52,161 nt of DNA from CAYWBW01 sp964456745 (GTDB lineage: Bacteria; Patescibacteriota; Gracilibacteria; GCA-2401425; JAJOLG01), in the NCBI GenBank assembly GCA_964456745.1, contig CAYWBW010000013.1, positions 1-52,161 on the forward strand, given 5' to 3'. The translations under genes were made by a program, and so were the position numbers. Below, one piece after another: positions 33,258 to 44,842 of the stretch; the first letter of the stretch is position 1; the number at the start of each line of letters is the position of its first letter. Below the pieces are notes generated by a model. The model was not told where the DNA came from, did no database searches, and worked only from the letters and a program-made list of their open reading frames with translations.

Positions 33258-33378
33258 AAAGATTTTAAATTTTGAAATATAGTCATATTTTGTGATTAAA
33301 ATCAATTATATAAAATTGATTTTGAAATAATAAATTATAGTATTTGTTACTATTTTTTTTATGTAAAAGTTGTTAGTT

Positions 33379-34626
33379 ATGAATAATCTAGAAAGATATA
33401 CATGAGTTTCAGATGATGATTTGGTTAATGCATCTCGAGTTTTATTTGAGAAATGAGCAGTTCCGGTATTTATGGAATTCAAAATGGATAGAAATGGTGT
33501 TTTAAACCATTCATGGTTTTGATGATGAAATTTTATTCATAATAGTATACAAGATAATGATATACTATTTAGACAAATGTTTGGTGGGATTTTGTCAAAT
33601 ACTGATAATAGTGAAAATTCCCTTGATGTAACTTTAGAAAAGTATTTTAAAATTAGTGCAAATGAAATCAAAAAATTATACGATAATCTTGCAAATATAT
33701 GAAAGTCCTGAAAACAGGAAACAGCAATATTATTACAGTCAGATGATTCTAAGGTGTATTCAATTGTTTTTGTAAGAAGAAATGATAATACTTATCAGGC
33801 TACTTTGAAAAATGAAACATCTAATGTTGAAAATTATAGTTTTATAAAAAAAAAAGAGATTGCAGCCGCTTGAAAAATCTTGAATTTTATTGAAAAAAAT
33901 CAGTGAGAAGATATTTTAATATTAGCAGGGGATTTACGAAGACAATTGGATTCTAATGTCTTTTTTGACTCAGATGATTTCTTTCAGCCAAGAAAATCAT
34001 TATCACCTTTAAGAGTTAGGCAATTTGAGTCTTGGGATAATTATTTAGAAAAAATTAAAACATGATGATTTGGCACATTAATTCAAGATGATATAAGTAG
34101 AAATAATTTTTTTGATCAAGCGGTAATTAATTGATTTATTGCTCCTGAATGACTGAATAATGGAAAAATAATATCTATTAGCAAATGAACATGAATTTCT
34201 GCTAAAGGAGTTTATGATTCTTATAAAGATTTTGTGTGAAATATGTGATTGGGTTTAGATGATCAATGGGCTCACAGATTACAAAGTTTTTTAGAAGATC
34301 CTGAATTAGATTTGTGTAGATTTCCTATTGGGAAAGATGTGTATTCAGTAGTTTGTGCTCCAACCTTAACTCCAAACGGAATTCAGACAACAATGACAAA
34401 GCTAGGAGTTCAAAAAGATATTTATTCTGCACTTAAAGATATTTTATCACATCGGTTTCTTGAAGATGTGGAGTTTAAAAGACATCGTAAGATTGAATCT
34501 ACGATAAATAATATTTCTTTATTGTTGGGCAAAATTATTAAGGATGGAGGTGAGGGTGTTGTTGAAGTTGGTCAAAGTGTGGTAAGTGGAAACAATAATG
34601 CGTTTTTATGTAATCGATTTTTTTAA
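33379..34626 (+). CDS. Hypothetical protein, tandem paralogue A
   Basis: 415 residues, not recognised. Visible marks: 'SRVLFEKGAVPVFMEF', then 'HSWFGGGNFIH' (three consecutive TGA-Gly), and 'YDSYKDFVGNMGLGLDDQWAHRLQSFLEDPEL' toward the C-terminus, then a long helix and a Gly-rich tail. No signal peptide or membrane helix. It is 121 bases after the giant surface gene. The paralogue at 34689 shares its layout, so the pair arose by duplication. Confidence 0.7.
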
Positions 34627-34688
34627 GTAAAAATAATAAAATTTACTGACAAGTTTTTGATTAAATACCTTTTAAACATTAATAATAT

Positions 34689-35873
34689 ATGAATCAAAGA
34701 ACACTGGATGATAGATATGAATTAATATCAGAAAACAAATTAATAAGCGTTTCTAGAGCTTTATTTGAAAGATGAGCTTTACCAGTATTTATGGAGCTTA
34801 CGGTAGATGAAGATACATCAGCTTTAAGACATTCATGGTTTTGATGATGAAATTTTATTCACCATAAAAATAATGATAAAGATATTTTGTTTAAGGATGT
34901 TGCTAACGATATTATGATAGATCCTTATAGTAGTGATAATGATTTGAGTATAACTTTGGATAAATATTTTCAAATAGACTTAGCTGAAACAGCAGTATTG
35001 TATGAGAGACTTCAAAATATGTGAAATACTTGAAGACAAGAATCGCCAATATATTTAAAATCCAGAGATGGTAGAACATATTCTTTTGTCTTTGTAAGAA
35101 GATCTGATTATGTTTTTCAGGCTACGCTTAAAGATGAAACTTTAAATATTACCAATAATCAGGCAGATAAGTTACAACTATTTGATGATGCTTGAAAAAT
35201 ATTACAATATATTGAAAATTTTAATTGAACAATTTTAGCACTATCAAGTGCTTTAAGACAGCAATTAGATTCAGGTTCCTTATATGATACTGATATTTTT
35301 TTTGAACCAAAAAAATCAGTATCTTTATTAAGACCTGCATCTCCAGAGATTTGGAATAATTATTTAAGAATTGCTCGCAGTTGATGACTAGAGTTAGAGG
35401 TGAAAAAAAATGAAAAAATGAATACATTTTTTGATAATGCGGTGATTAGTTGTTTTATTGCCCCTGAGTGACTTAGTAGTAAAATAATATCTATTAGCAA
35501 ATGAACATGAATTGCTGCCAAAAGAGTTTATGATTCTTATAAAGATTTTGTGTGAAATATGTGATTGGGTTTAGATGATCAATGGGCTCACAGATTACAA
35601 AGTTTTTTAGAAGATCCTGAATTGAATTTGTGTAGAATTCCTGTCGGGCAAGATGTGTATTCTGTAATTTGTGCTCCAGCGCTTACTCAAAATTGAATAC
35701 AAACTACTATGACAAAATTAGAGGCTTCAAAGGATATATATTTTGCACTTCAGGCTGTGTTGTCTCAAAAATTTGTCGAAGACATTTGAAATGAAAATAC
35801 TTCTGAGCTTGAATCTGTAATTGCTAGTTTGAAATTTTTGCTTAATTGAATTATTGATGAACCATTGTTTTAA
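34689..35873 (+). CDS. Hypothetical protein, tandem paralogue B
   Basis: 394 residues, same organisation as the gene at 33379: 'SRALFERGALPVFMEL', 'HSWFGGGNFIHH' and the identical 'YDSYKDFVGNMGLGLDDQWAHRLQSFLEDPEL'. Elsewhere the two differ a lot, but a 100-base run (34208-34307 and 35524-35623) is identical. Function unknown. Perhaps works with the surface or pilus genes around it, by position only. Confidence 0.7.
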
Positions 35874-35961
35874 TATGTGTGAGAAATTACGATTTTTAAA
35901 ATTGCAGAATTAACTTAATCATTGTATTGTTTTAATAATGTAAATTAATAATAAGTTTTTT

Positions 35962-36486
35962 ATGAAAGAGTTGGAATCTTGATCTGTTGTTATGTGTCCA
36001 ACAGATACATGTTATTGATTTTCAACCACTTATGATAATGAGAAATGAATTAAAAATATTCAGAAGATAAAGAAAAGATTTTGAAATAAGCCATTTTCAC
36101 TTTTATTTTCTTCTATTTTTCAAGCAAAGCAGTATTGTGAAATTTCCAAGAAAGATGAAGAGTTTATATTATCACATAGTAATAAAAGTTCTTTTATTGT
36201 AAAAAAAAAGTCATTACTTGATAATTACTTTTCAAACTTTGACACTGTTTGCATTAGAATTGAAAATGAAGCTTATGCTTATAAGCCTGCAAGTTATTTT
36301 TGAAAACCAGTTACAACAACATCTGTAAATATTTCATGACATAAAATTTTAAACACAAGGCCTGATATTCTTGATGAGTTTTGAAAATACCCATTTATTC
36401 ATTTTGTTTTTAGTGAAAATTTTTTAGCATGATCTGCTTCGGACATTTGGGATTTATCTCTATGAAATTCTAAAAAGATTAGGTAA
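35962..36486 (+). CDS. tsaC: TsaC/Sua5-type threonylcarbamoyl-AMP synthase
   Basis: 174 residues, stand-alone YrdC domain. 'VVMCPTDTCYGFST' (family PTDTxYG), 'IKNIQKIKKRFGNKPFSLLF' (KxR...KP), 'TTTSVNISGHK' (T-S-A/V-N-x-S-G), and a C-terminal 'SASDIWDLSL'. Makes the precursor of t6A on ANN-decoding tRNAs. Slightly shorter than E. coli TsaC (190), but all core motifs are present. Confidence 0.85.
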
Positions 36487-36510
36487 GATATTTGTATCAA
36501 TTATGATTTT

Positions 36511-37416
36511 ATGAAAAAAAAATTTATTGTCATTGATGGTCATCATTTAATTTATAGAGCTTATTATGCTATTTCTAATTTAACCGCTTCAGATTGAAAG
36601 TTGGTAAATGCTATTTATTGAGTTGCTTCAATGACTCTCAACATTATTGAAAAAGAGTCTCCAGATTATATTGCATTTACTTTTGATTTATACAAAAGTT
36701 TTAGACATAGAAAAGATTCGGCTTACAAGGCACAAAGAAAACCTTGTCCAGAAGATTTAAAAGGACAAATGGAAGATATATATGAAATGGTTAAATTGAT
36801 GTGAATTCCTATGTTTGCTGTAGAAGATTTTGAGGCAGATGATGTTATGTGAACTATTGCAGAAATTAATAGCAATTCAGATAATATTTCTACATATATT
36901 GTAACTTGAGATATGGATACGATGCAACTTGTAAATGATGAAAAAGTTGTAGTGGTATTTCCTAATAAATGATACAGGGATCCAGTTTATTTTGATGAAA
37001 ACAAAGTTTTTGAAAAATATGAACTTAAGCCATCTCAAATAGTTGATTTTAAAATGATAGCATGAGATAGCAGTGATAATATTAAAGGAATTGCTTGAAT
37101 TTGAGAAATATGAGCAAGAAAATTAATTCAAGAATATTGAAGTGTTAAATGAATTTATGATTCACTTGATTTGTTAAAATGAAAAATGAAAGAAAAATTG
37201 GTTAACGGAAGGTCGTGACTTGCTTTATGAAAAGAAATGGTCACTATAAGAAGAGATGTTGATATTAATGATTTTTCTTTAGAATGATGCAGGTTTAAGA
37301 GTGTTTCTCAAGATGTTGAAAGAGTTTTTAAAAAATATGAATTTAATTCTTTAATTAAAAGATTGGATAAATTAAGACCAGTTGTAGATGTTGAAAATCA
37401 GATGTCACTTTTTTAA
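36511..37416 (+). CDS. Stand-alone 5'-3' exonuclease (PolA N-domain/flap endonuclease)
   Basis: 301 residues. 'FIVIDGHHLIYRAYYA', 'FDLYKSFRHRKDSAYKAQR', 'DFEADDVMGTIAE' (metal-binding acidic cluster), 'IVTGDMDTMQLV' and the helix-hairpin-helix 'IAGDSSDNIKGIAGIGEIGARKLI'. The DNA polymerase and proofreading domains are absent, as in small separate flap exonucleases. Removes RNA primers and flaps. It is 24 bases after tsaC, so both share a transcript. Confidence 0.9.
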
Positions 37417-37501
37417 AAAATTACGAATTACAAAATAGCTTCAAGTAATTTTTAAAGAAATCAACATTAAAATACAATGTTAGTTATATTTTGGCAAGCT
37501 T

Positions 37502-37528
37502 AGCTCTTTTACTTATAGGGCTTTTTTT
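37502..37528 (+). terminator. Rho-independent-type terminator after the exonuclease gene
   Basis: AGCTC and GGGCT form a short stem (one G-U pair) with an 11-base loop, followed by seven T. It is placed between the exonuclease stop and the pilus operon. A TATAAT at 37531-37536 just after may be the -10 of that operon. Confidence 0.42.
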
Positions 37529-37557
37529 GGTATAATTATCTGAAATATAAATATTAT

Positions 37558-39327
37558 ATGTTAAATAATAAAAAAGAAGGCTTTAACAAAAAAGATCATG
37601 AAAATGATGATGTTTCCATTGTTGATGAGTTTAAGTCGTTTATTTGACATTTAAAGAATTTTAAAGATGAGAGGAAAAAACAGTTTGAAATTAAGAAGTT
37701 AGAAAGAGCAAGTAGGCCAAGAAAAGATCTCAAGAAAACCATTAAACAAACTTTTAAGCAGTGAGTTGATTCTTTATTATCTGTACCAGAATTGATGGCA
37801 TGATATACTTGAAGATTAAAAGATACATGAAAAAAAGTAATTAATGCTTGAGTACAATGAGCTAAGTTACGAAAAAAATTAATTGCTTCTAAAATAGAAT
37901 GAGTAAAGGTTTGAGCAAAAGAAAAAACAAATTTGTTTAAGCAAAGAGTTAATTCGTTTTTAAAAGTACCAGAATTGAAATCGTGAAATTCAAATACTAA
38001 ATTGTTATGAAAAGAAGATCCTTGAAAGGATGTATCCACTAATACAAGTTTTGCACAAGGGTGATTAGAAAAAGTTAAATCTTTTATTGATAAATTTATA
38101 AAAGCAAAAAGTGAAAATTCTGATAATTCAAATGTTAAATTTGCTGAAAATATAACTATAGATTCTGAAAAAAATATGGATGATAGAAAATTAGATGATA
38201 AATCTGATCAAAAATCTAAATTGGTAAGAGAGGTTGAATCAAGTGATAATGATAGTATTTGAAAAGAAACTGAACAAGAATTACCTGTAAAAGAAAGTAA
38301 AATAATTGGAAATTTAAAAGAGCAAGAAAATATTGAAGATGTTTCTTCAGCAATAAACAATAACAATGTTCAAAAAGTAAGAAGTAAAAAAAGTGATTCA
38401 AATATTTTTTCAGAAATGTGAAGAGATATATTTCATTGAATAATTGAAGAAAAAGATAAAGAGATTAAATGAAGGAAATTAAGCATTGAACATGACAAAG
38501 ATTCTGAGGTTAAAATGTGAGGAAGCAAAGAGACAGTTTATATGAGTTTCTTAAATTTGTTTAACTCTTTAATGCCTTATGCGCTAATAGTGTTTATTAA
38601 TATTTCAATTTGAGTTTATATATTTTTTGAAATTTTACTTGATAAGGAAAATATATATTTGAGTATTTTTAATGTTAATAATTTATGAGCTCAGATATAT
38701 AGTTCAGAAGGTTCTCTGTCTCAAAAGAGGCTCAGATTGGATTCTCTTAAGAGACAAATTGATAGGGATCTTGTTGATATTCCATGAAGAATATATTATA
38801 AAAGTTTGAATTATAAAAAACTAACAGATGATATAAAAGATAAACTATCTTTATATTATAATGACAAAACATGAATGATAAAAATATGAAAGAATAAGAA
38901 GCTTACAGATGATTTAAGAGATTTATTTAAGACCGAGCAATCACTAGCTAACTTGAAATTATATTTTGAAAAGGAGCATGTTCTTAATTCTATAATTGAA
39001 GAGAAGATATATTGGAAGGAGGTTTATAAAGACTTACAAGAGGCTACTACTAATACTTTCAAATATAATGAGATATTAGATTATATTACTTATAATAATT
39101 TTTCTGTAGATGAAGATTGAAAAATTTCAGTATCATGATTGGTTACCGATCCTTCTTGAAAAGTTTTTAATCAGCTTATAAATTTAGTAAATACAATTAA
39201 TGATCATGATAGTTTTCATTGAGCAAGTATTGCTACATTTTCAAAAACTATTAATTCAAATAAAGAAGTTTGATGAATGGTGTCACCTTTAAATTTAAGT
39301 TTTTACTATCAAAGCAATAATGAATAA
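37558..39327 (+). CDS. PilN-like inner-membrane pilus assembly protein with long N-terminal extension
   Basis: 589 residues. About 330 cytoplasmic residues, Lys/Asp-rich and probably disordered, precede one membrane helix (MPYALIVFINISIGVYIFF). The periplasmic part ends in a PilN/GspL-type ferredoxin-like domain ('ISVSGLVTDPSGKVFNQLINLVNTIND', 'FHGASIATFSK'). The first part contains two copies of an 'FKQxVxSxLxVPEL' segment about 85 residues apart. Operon with PilO-like (8-base overlap), PilB and PilC genes. PilM may be elsewhere, or its role may be taken by the extension. Confidence 0.68.
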
Positions 39328-40045
39328 TGATAATACTTTGCAGGCTAAAAAAGATGAGCTTTTAAAACATGTTAATAATATGTTTAATTGAAATAATATT
39401 ATACATGTTTCAGTTAGATTTGTAATTCATATTACAGTAATGACTCTTATTGTACTGTTTGTGTTCAATTGATATTTAATAGATCAGATTACAGCAATGC
39501 AAAATTGAATTACACTAATAAAAAATGCTAATTTGGAAATTTCTTGAGCATGAGATTATAAATGAATTGATTATCAGATCAATTTTTTAAATGATTTTAC
39601 AAAAGCTAACAAGGCAAGTTTAAAAGAAAGAAGTAAAAAACTTTTTGAAAGACTCGACATTGCTCTTCCAGATACGCTATCAAGAAATTATATTGCAAAA
39701 TATTTTGAAGAATTGTTTTTATCTATTTCACAACAATGAAATGAAGTAATATTAAATTCTATCACACTAAGCGATTCTGTGGAGCAAAAAATATTAATTG
39801 ATTGAAAAAGTGTAAGTTATGATAAATATTCGGTTTCAGTAAATTTTTCTGCTACTGACATTAAATTTGAACAGATCATTGATCTAATTCATGTATCTTG
39901 AGTATTGGATGATAAATTTTATTATAAATGACAACCGCTTCCAGTTATGACAACTTCATCTATTAACTTAAACTTTAATGATAAATCAGATTGAGTTAGG
40001 TGAAGAAGTCTTCAATTTTTTATGTATTCATATAAGAAAATTTAA
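39320..40045 (+). CDS. PilO-like pilus assembly protein
   Basis: 241 residues. N-terminal cytoplasmic stub, one membrane helix (VIHITVMTLIVLFVFNGYLI), coiled-coil region, then a domain ending 'DKYSVSVNFSATDIKFEQIIDLIHVSG' and 'TSSINLNFND', as in PilO/GspM. It partners PilN in the inner-membrane platform. Starts 8 bases before the PilN-like stop. Confidence 0.65.
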
Positions 40046-40054
40046 TAAAAAAAT

Positions 40055-41296
40055 ATGTCACAAAATTTAGATTCACTTTTTGAAGCTATAGTATCAGCAA
40101 ACACACCAAATATGGCTACATCATTGGTTTTGCATAGTATAGAATTACTTGCTTCGGATATACATATTGAACCAAATGAGCAAAATGTAAGAATTAGATG
40201 CAGGGTTGATTGAACTTTACATTCTGTTGTTGAATATCCTTTAAATATTCATGATAGTTTTGTTGCTAGAATTAAAATTATGTCATGATTGAAAACTGAT
40301 GAGACTAGAATTCCACAAGATGGTGTAATAAGTACAACTCTTGAAAATTGATGATCAGTAGATCTTCGTGTAAGTACACTGCCAACCGTAACATGAGAAA
40401 AGATTGTGATGCGTATACAAGATAAGACAAAACAAATTCCTACTTTTAAAGAAATGTGAATAAGATGATCGTGACTTGAGAGATTTGAAGAATGAATTAA
40501 TAAACCTAATTGAATTATACTGGTTACTGGTCCTACATGATCTTGAAAAACTACAACTCTTTATTCATGTTTAAAATTATTAAATCAACCTGGGGTAAAT
40601 ATAGTTACAATTGAAGATCCGGTTGAGTATAAATTACATGCTTTAAATCAGTGTCAGGTTAAGCATGAAATATGATTTGATTTTGCTACATGACTTAGGT
40701 CTATCCTGCGTCAGGATCCTGATATAATAATGGTATGAGAAATTCGTGATCTTGAAACTATCGAGATTTCTTTAAGAGCAGCTATGACATGACATTTAGT
40801 ACTTTCAACAATTCATACGAACTCTGCAATTGCTACTATAAATAGAGTTATAGACATGTGAGTAAAACCTTTTTTGATTGCAGCTTCTGTAAACACTATT
40901 CAGGCACAAAGACTTGTTAGAAAGATTTGTCAGAAATGTGCAAAAAAGTATACAGCTGATGAGGCAACTGCTAAAGAGATTATAAAAGAACTTAAAGATT
41001 TACCTGCTATTGAGTGAATTGATGTATCTAAATTAACTAGTTCAATTGAATTGGTTAAATGAGAAGGTTGTGAAGCTTGTAATAATACATGATATAAATG
41101 AAGAATGGGTATTTTTGAGATTTTAACAATTGACAGAGATATTGAAGAAATGATTATTAGATGAGAATCTCAACAAAAGATTTTAGAGAAAGCTCAAAGT
41201 AAATGATTTATAACAATTATGCAGGATGGTTTAATTAAAGCACTTGCATGATTAACAACTGTTAATGAGGTGTTTGAAACTGCAAATATTGAATAA
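40055..41296 (+). CDS. pilB: Type IV pilus assembly ATPase PilB (GspE family)
   Basis: 413 residues, short for PilB because the usual N1 domain is missing. Walker A GPTGSGKTTT at about 159-168 (both middle Gly codons are TGA), Asp box 'NIVTIEDPVEYKL', Walker B 'RQDPDIIMVGEIRD', His box 'STIHTNSAI', and a tetra-Cys zinc site (CQKC and CEAC) ahead of 'GYKGRMGIFEIL'. Powers pilus extension. The conserved P-loop is the best single proof of the genetic code used here. Confidence 0.96.
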
Positions 41297-41313
41297 AAGT
41301 TATTTAAAATCAC

Positions 41314-42504
41314 ATGGATAAAAACGAGAAAAAAATAGAAATAAAACTGGCTACTTCCCCAAAAGAAATTGAATCAATGTTAAAGGAGGAAGATAAGAGA
41401 TCAGCTTTTAAAAAGGCTGATGATTATTTAGCACAATTTTCAGATGTTACAGTTACAGATAAGGTTGTTTTTTACAGATTGTTTGCAACAATGATAAATG
41501 CTTGAGTGCCATTAATAGAATCTCTAGTTGTACTAAAAGAGCAGACAAAGTCTCCAAAGTTTAAAACAATTTTAGAAAATGTTATAAGAAGAGTTTCAAG
41601 TGGTTCTACTATAGCTAGTTCGATGGCTGCTTATCCAGAAATATTTGAAGATGCTGAAATTTGAGTTATTAAAGCTTGAGAGGAATCATGAAAATTAAAA
41701 GATATTTTATTAAAATTATCTGATCAAATTGAAAGATCAGCCTTAATTACATGAAAAATTAAGTGAGCAATGATATATCCAATTGTAATTTTGCTTGTTG
41801 TACTTCTTTCTTTGTATGCAATCATGGTATTGGTTATTCCAAAAATTAAAGAAATGTTTTCTTCAATGTGAGCAGAACTTCCTGAAATTACTCAGGCACT
41901 TATAAGCACTTCTGATTTTTTATTAGAAGAGTGATGGTTGTGATTTAACAATTGAGTACTTATTATCATGTGATGTATTTTAGCATTTGTTGTATTTAGT
42001 TATTGGAAAAAAACAGAAATTTGATCTTATTATACATCTTTAGCACTATTATATATTCCACTTTTTTGAATGCTTGAACAAAAAATTTCAGTTGCAAAAT
42101 TTTGTTCAGCAATTAGCTTGCTTACAGGTAGTTGAATTGACTTGATTGAAGGTTTAAGACTTACTTCAAATATGATATGAAATAATGCTTATAAAATTAG
42201 AATCCTTAGAATTGTACAAGATGTTCAGCAGTGATTAAGTGTAGCTCAAAATATGAAAAAAGATACTTTGTATTTTCCTAGTATGGTTACAAGTATGATT
42301 TTAGTTTGAGAAAAAACAGGTCGTATATCAGAAGTAACAAACAAAGTAGCAGAATATTTTGAAAGTGAAGTTGATTCTCTTGTGAAAAATCTTATGCAAC
42401 TTATTGAACCGCTTATAATTGTAGTGGTTTGATTATTAGTTGCATGAATTGTAGTTGCTGTAATGGTACCTCTTTTATCAATGTCAGATATAGTAGCTAT
42501 GTAA
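41314..42504 (+). CDS. pilC: Type IV pilus inner-membrane platform protein PilC (GspF)
   Basis: 396 residues, two GspF repeats. First repeat 'FYRLFATMINAGVPLIESLVVLKEQ' and 'IIKAGEESGKLKDILLKLSDQIERS' followed by a membrane helix. Second repeat 'KFCSAISLLTGSGIDLIEGLRLTSN' and 'MILVGEKTGRISEVTNKVAEYFESEVDS', then a final helix pair with 'IEPLIIVVVGLLVAGIVVAVMVPL'. Platform that PilB acts on. 17 bases after pilB. Confidence 0.94.
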
Positions 42505-42505
42505 T

Positions 42506-43399
42506 GTGAAAAAATTTGTATGATACTTGTCGGCTTCAATATTTATTTTTTGACTTTTTACTAATCAACCAGTCTTATCTGGTTCTTTGCCAAGCGAATG
42601 GGATAAGCAAATAGAGGATATAAATCTTGTTTCTATAGAAACAGATTCTGCTGATTTAACTGCTATAGGCAATCTTAAGGCTTATGTAATTAAAACTATT
42701 TTACCAATAGCAAAATCTATATTCTTACCATTGGCTTTAATATATTTAGTAATTTTAATTTTTTGATTAACAGTTGCCGCTTGAGATGAGGATGTTATAT
42801 CATCTTTTAAAGTAAAGGTATGATTTTTAATTTTATGACTTATTCTTATTTCAATTGCAGAGCCTATATGAGAAGTATTTGACCCTACAGTTTGAAATAA
42901 CAAAACAGAGCTGTGAAACATAGATGAGCTTGAGATTTTAGTAAATAGTATTATTGAATATTTTACAATTTTATCTTGATGAATTGCAGTGATAGTTATG
43001 ACAATATCTTGAATTAGATTGGTGGTATCAAAGTGAGATGACACAATTATAGAAGAGCAAAAAAGAAGTTTTACTTACTCATTTATCTGACTTATTGTTA
43101 TTCTGGTGTTTAAGAGATTTATTGAGGATATTTTATATGTAAATCATTGATTTTCATGACCAAATGAAAATGCTGCTAGCGACATGAGTGCAGAGATAAT
43201 GTGAATTATAGCTTGGGCAATGGAATTTTTAGCTTTTTGATGTTTGTGAGTTATAGTTCTTGCATGATTTTATTATATTTTTTCGCTTTGAGATGATGAT
43301 GCTTCAACAAAAGCTAAGGCTACCATTAAAAATGCTGCGCTTGGTTTATTGCTCATAATTGTTTCTTATACAATAGTTGCAACTTTTATTCCCCATTAA
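42506..43399 (+). CDS. Membrane protein of three tandem VirB2/TrbC-like modules (A)
   Basis: 297 residues from GTG (the ATG two bases upstream is in another frame). Signal-like N-terminus, then three similar units of helix, Gly-Asp-Asp/Glu turn, basic segment, helix: around residues 70-115 (GLTVAAGDED), 140-200 (GIRLVVSKGDD) and 235-297 (FYYIFSLGDDDASTKAKATIKNAALGLLLIIVSYTIV). The third is close to VirB2/TrbC-like 'pilin' proteins of Patescibacteria. Six or more membrane helices in total. Immediately after pilC (1 base) and overlapping the next gene (TAATG), so co-translated with the pilus genes. Confidence 0.62.
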
Positions 43400-44310
43400 T
43401 GAAAAAAATAATTATTTTTTTGGCGATAAGTTTGATCTCAACATTGGTATTTGCTAATTGAGATATAAGAGAGATTCCTTTTGATGATCAATCTGATACT
43501 AGGTTATCAGAAAGATTTGATGCATTTGGTTGAAATTTAAGAGAAGATACTAAGTTCGTAGAGGGGGGAATATTAGCAATAGTTGATCTTATGAGAAAAT
43601 TAATGTGAACCACTGCAGTTATATGGGCTTTTTATGCTGGTTTTCAATTGGTGGTTTCTCAATGAGATGAAGATACAGTAAACAAAAGCAAAAGACAGTT
43701 GAGGTGGAGTATAATAGCATTATTATTGATACTACTCGCTGATCCGCTTCTGAGAACAGTGTTTTATTGATGAGGGTGAGGTGTAAGGCCTTGAGATGCA
43801 ATAATGTCTGCAGAAGCAGCCAAGACTTGAGTTTTGGAGATGGAATGACTTATCTCCTATCTTCAAACTTTTGTGGCGTTGATAGCTTTATTTATGATAG
43901 TTACCGTATGAATTAAAACAATATTTTCATTAGACAAAGAAGAAGCTATTGAAAATCAAACAAAAACAATTACTTGGATATGAATATGAATGATTTTAAT
44001 ATTTTTAAATAAAGTATTTATTTATGCTGGAGTGCTTTGAAATCCTGTAACATGAGAAGAAAGAAATGTGGCTAAATTGATATGAGAATTATCATGAGTA
44101 TTATGATATTTTTTATGATTTGTTTGAGCGCTTGCAGTGTGATTTCTTATTTATTGATGATTTTTAATGATAACATCATCTTGAGAAGATGATCAGAATA
44201 CAAAATGAAAGAATATAGTCATAAATGTAATAATTGGTATAGTTATTATTGTTCTTTCTTATGCTTTAGTTTCTGCTTTGATTTTGTCGTGAAGAGGTGG
44301 AGGAGGGTAA
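43399..44310 (+). CDS. Membrane protein of three tandem VirB2/TrbC-like modules (B)
   Basis: 303 residues. Cleavable-type signal peptide (MKKIIIFLAISLISTLVFA), then three units: 'AFYAGFQLVVSQGDEDTVNKSKRQLRWSIIALLLILLADPL', 'IVTVGIKTIFSLDKEEAIENQTKTITWIGIGMILIFL' and 'LIYGGFLMITSSGEDDQNTKGKNIVINVIIGIVIIVLSYALV'. Same organisation as the gene just upstream, but diverged. Last gene of the pilus operon; ends in a Gly-rich tail. Role inferred only from context: membrane part of the pilus or a secretion channel. Confidence 0.62.
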
Positions 44311-44403
44311 TTTAAAAGTTTTAATTTAAAATTTAAAAATCATGTGAGCCGTAAAATATGATGAAGTATGATTTGCTAAGTTGTAAAGAAATAGGCATAC
44401 TAC

Positions 44404-44505
44404 CATTTTTTTGAATAAAAAAATGCAAAATAATTAGAGAAAATAAGAATGTATTATATTTGCGAGGAGTTAATTAAAGAATATCTTTATAATTTCTTAA
44501 TTAAA
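44404..44505 (+). terminator. Two AT-rich hairpins in the gene-free stretch after the pilus operon
   Basis: CATTTTTTT-GAAT-AAAAAAATG (44404-44425) is a perfect 9-bp stem, and TTAATTAA-containing arms at 44470-44505 form a second. They lie 94-195 bases after the operon's last stop. Together they may end transcription. The rest of 44311-44521 shows no gene. Confidence 0.4.
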
Positions 44506-44521
44506 TACTCACTGTGTTTAT

Positions 44522-44767
44522 TTAATTAATCCTAAATCAAAGCTGTTGTGCTATTTCGCAGCATTTATCTCGGTCTATAAAGTTACAGTGTCCTCTGCTA
44601 AAACTGATCTCTCCATTTTTGTCAATAAAGTATCTATGAAATCCTCATTGTCAGTATATCTCATTTTCATCTAAGCATAAATTGGCATTGAACTATTTTC
44701 TCAATTCAAGAATTTGATCTATAATTTCAGATTTCCATTTTTCCTCTAAAAAGACCCCATTTTTTTC
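44522..44767 (-). pseudogene. Interrupted small gene of unknown family
   Basis: An open frame with coding character (TGA-Gly) but no start and one in-frame TAG: 'FLEEKWKSEIIDQILELRK', TAG, then 'ANLCLDENEIYGQGGFHRYF' and 'GHCNFIDRDKCCEIAQQLGFRIN', ending TAA at 44522. Four Cys in the second part. Looks like a decayed gene of about 80 codons. No family recognised. Confidence 0.45.
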
Positions 44768-44842
44768 TTACCACTAATAACATGGCTTAAATAGGCCAAA
44801 TAAAAATTAAGTTTTTTTCAAAAAAAGTATGACACTTTTAAG

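Noticed and set aside
42246..43044. Standard-code ORFs on the minus strand across pilC and the next gene.
   Set aside because: Shadows of the plus-strand genes that carry full family motifs.
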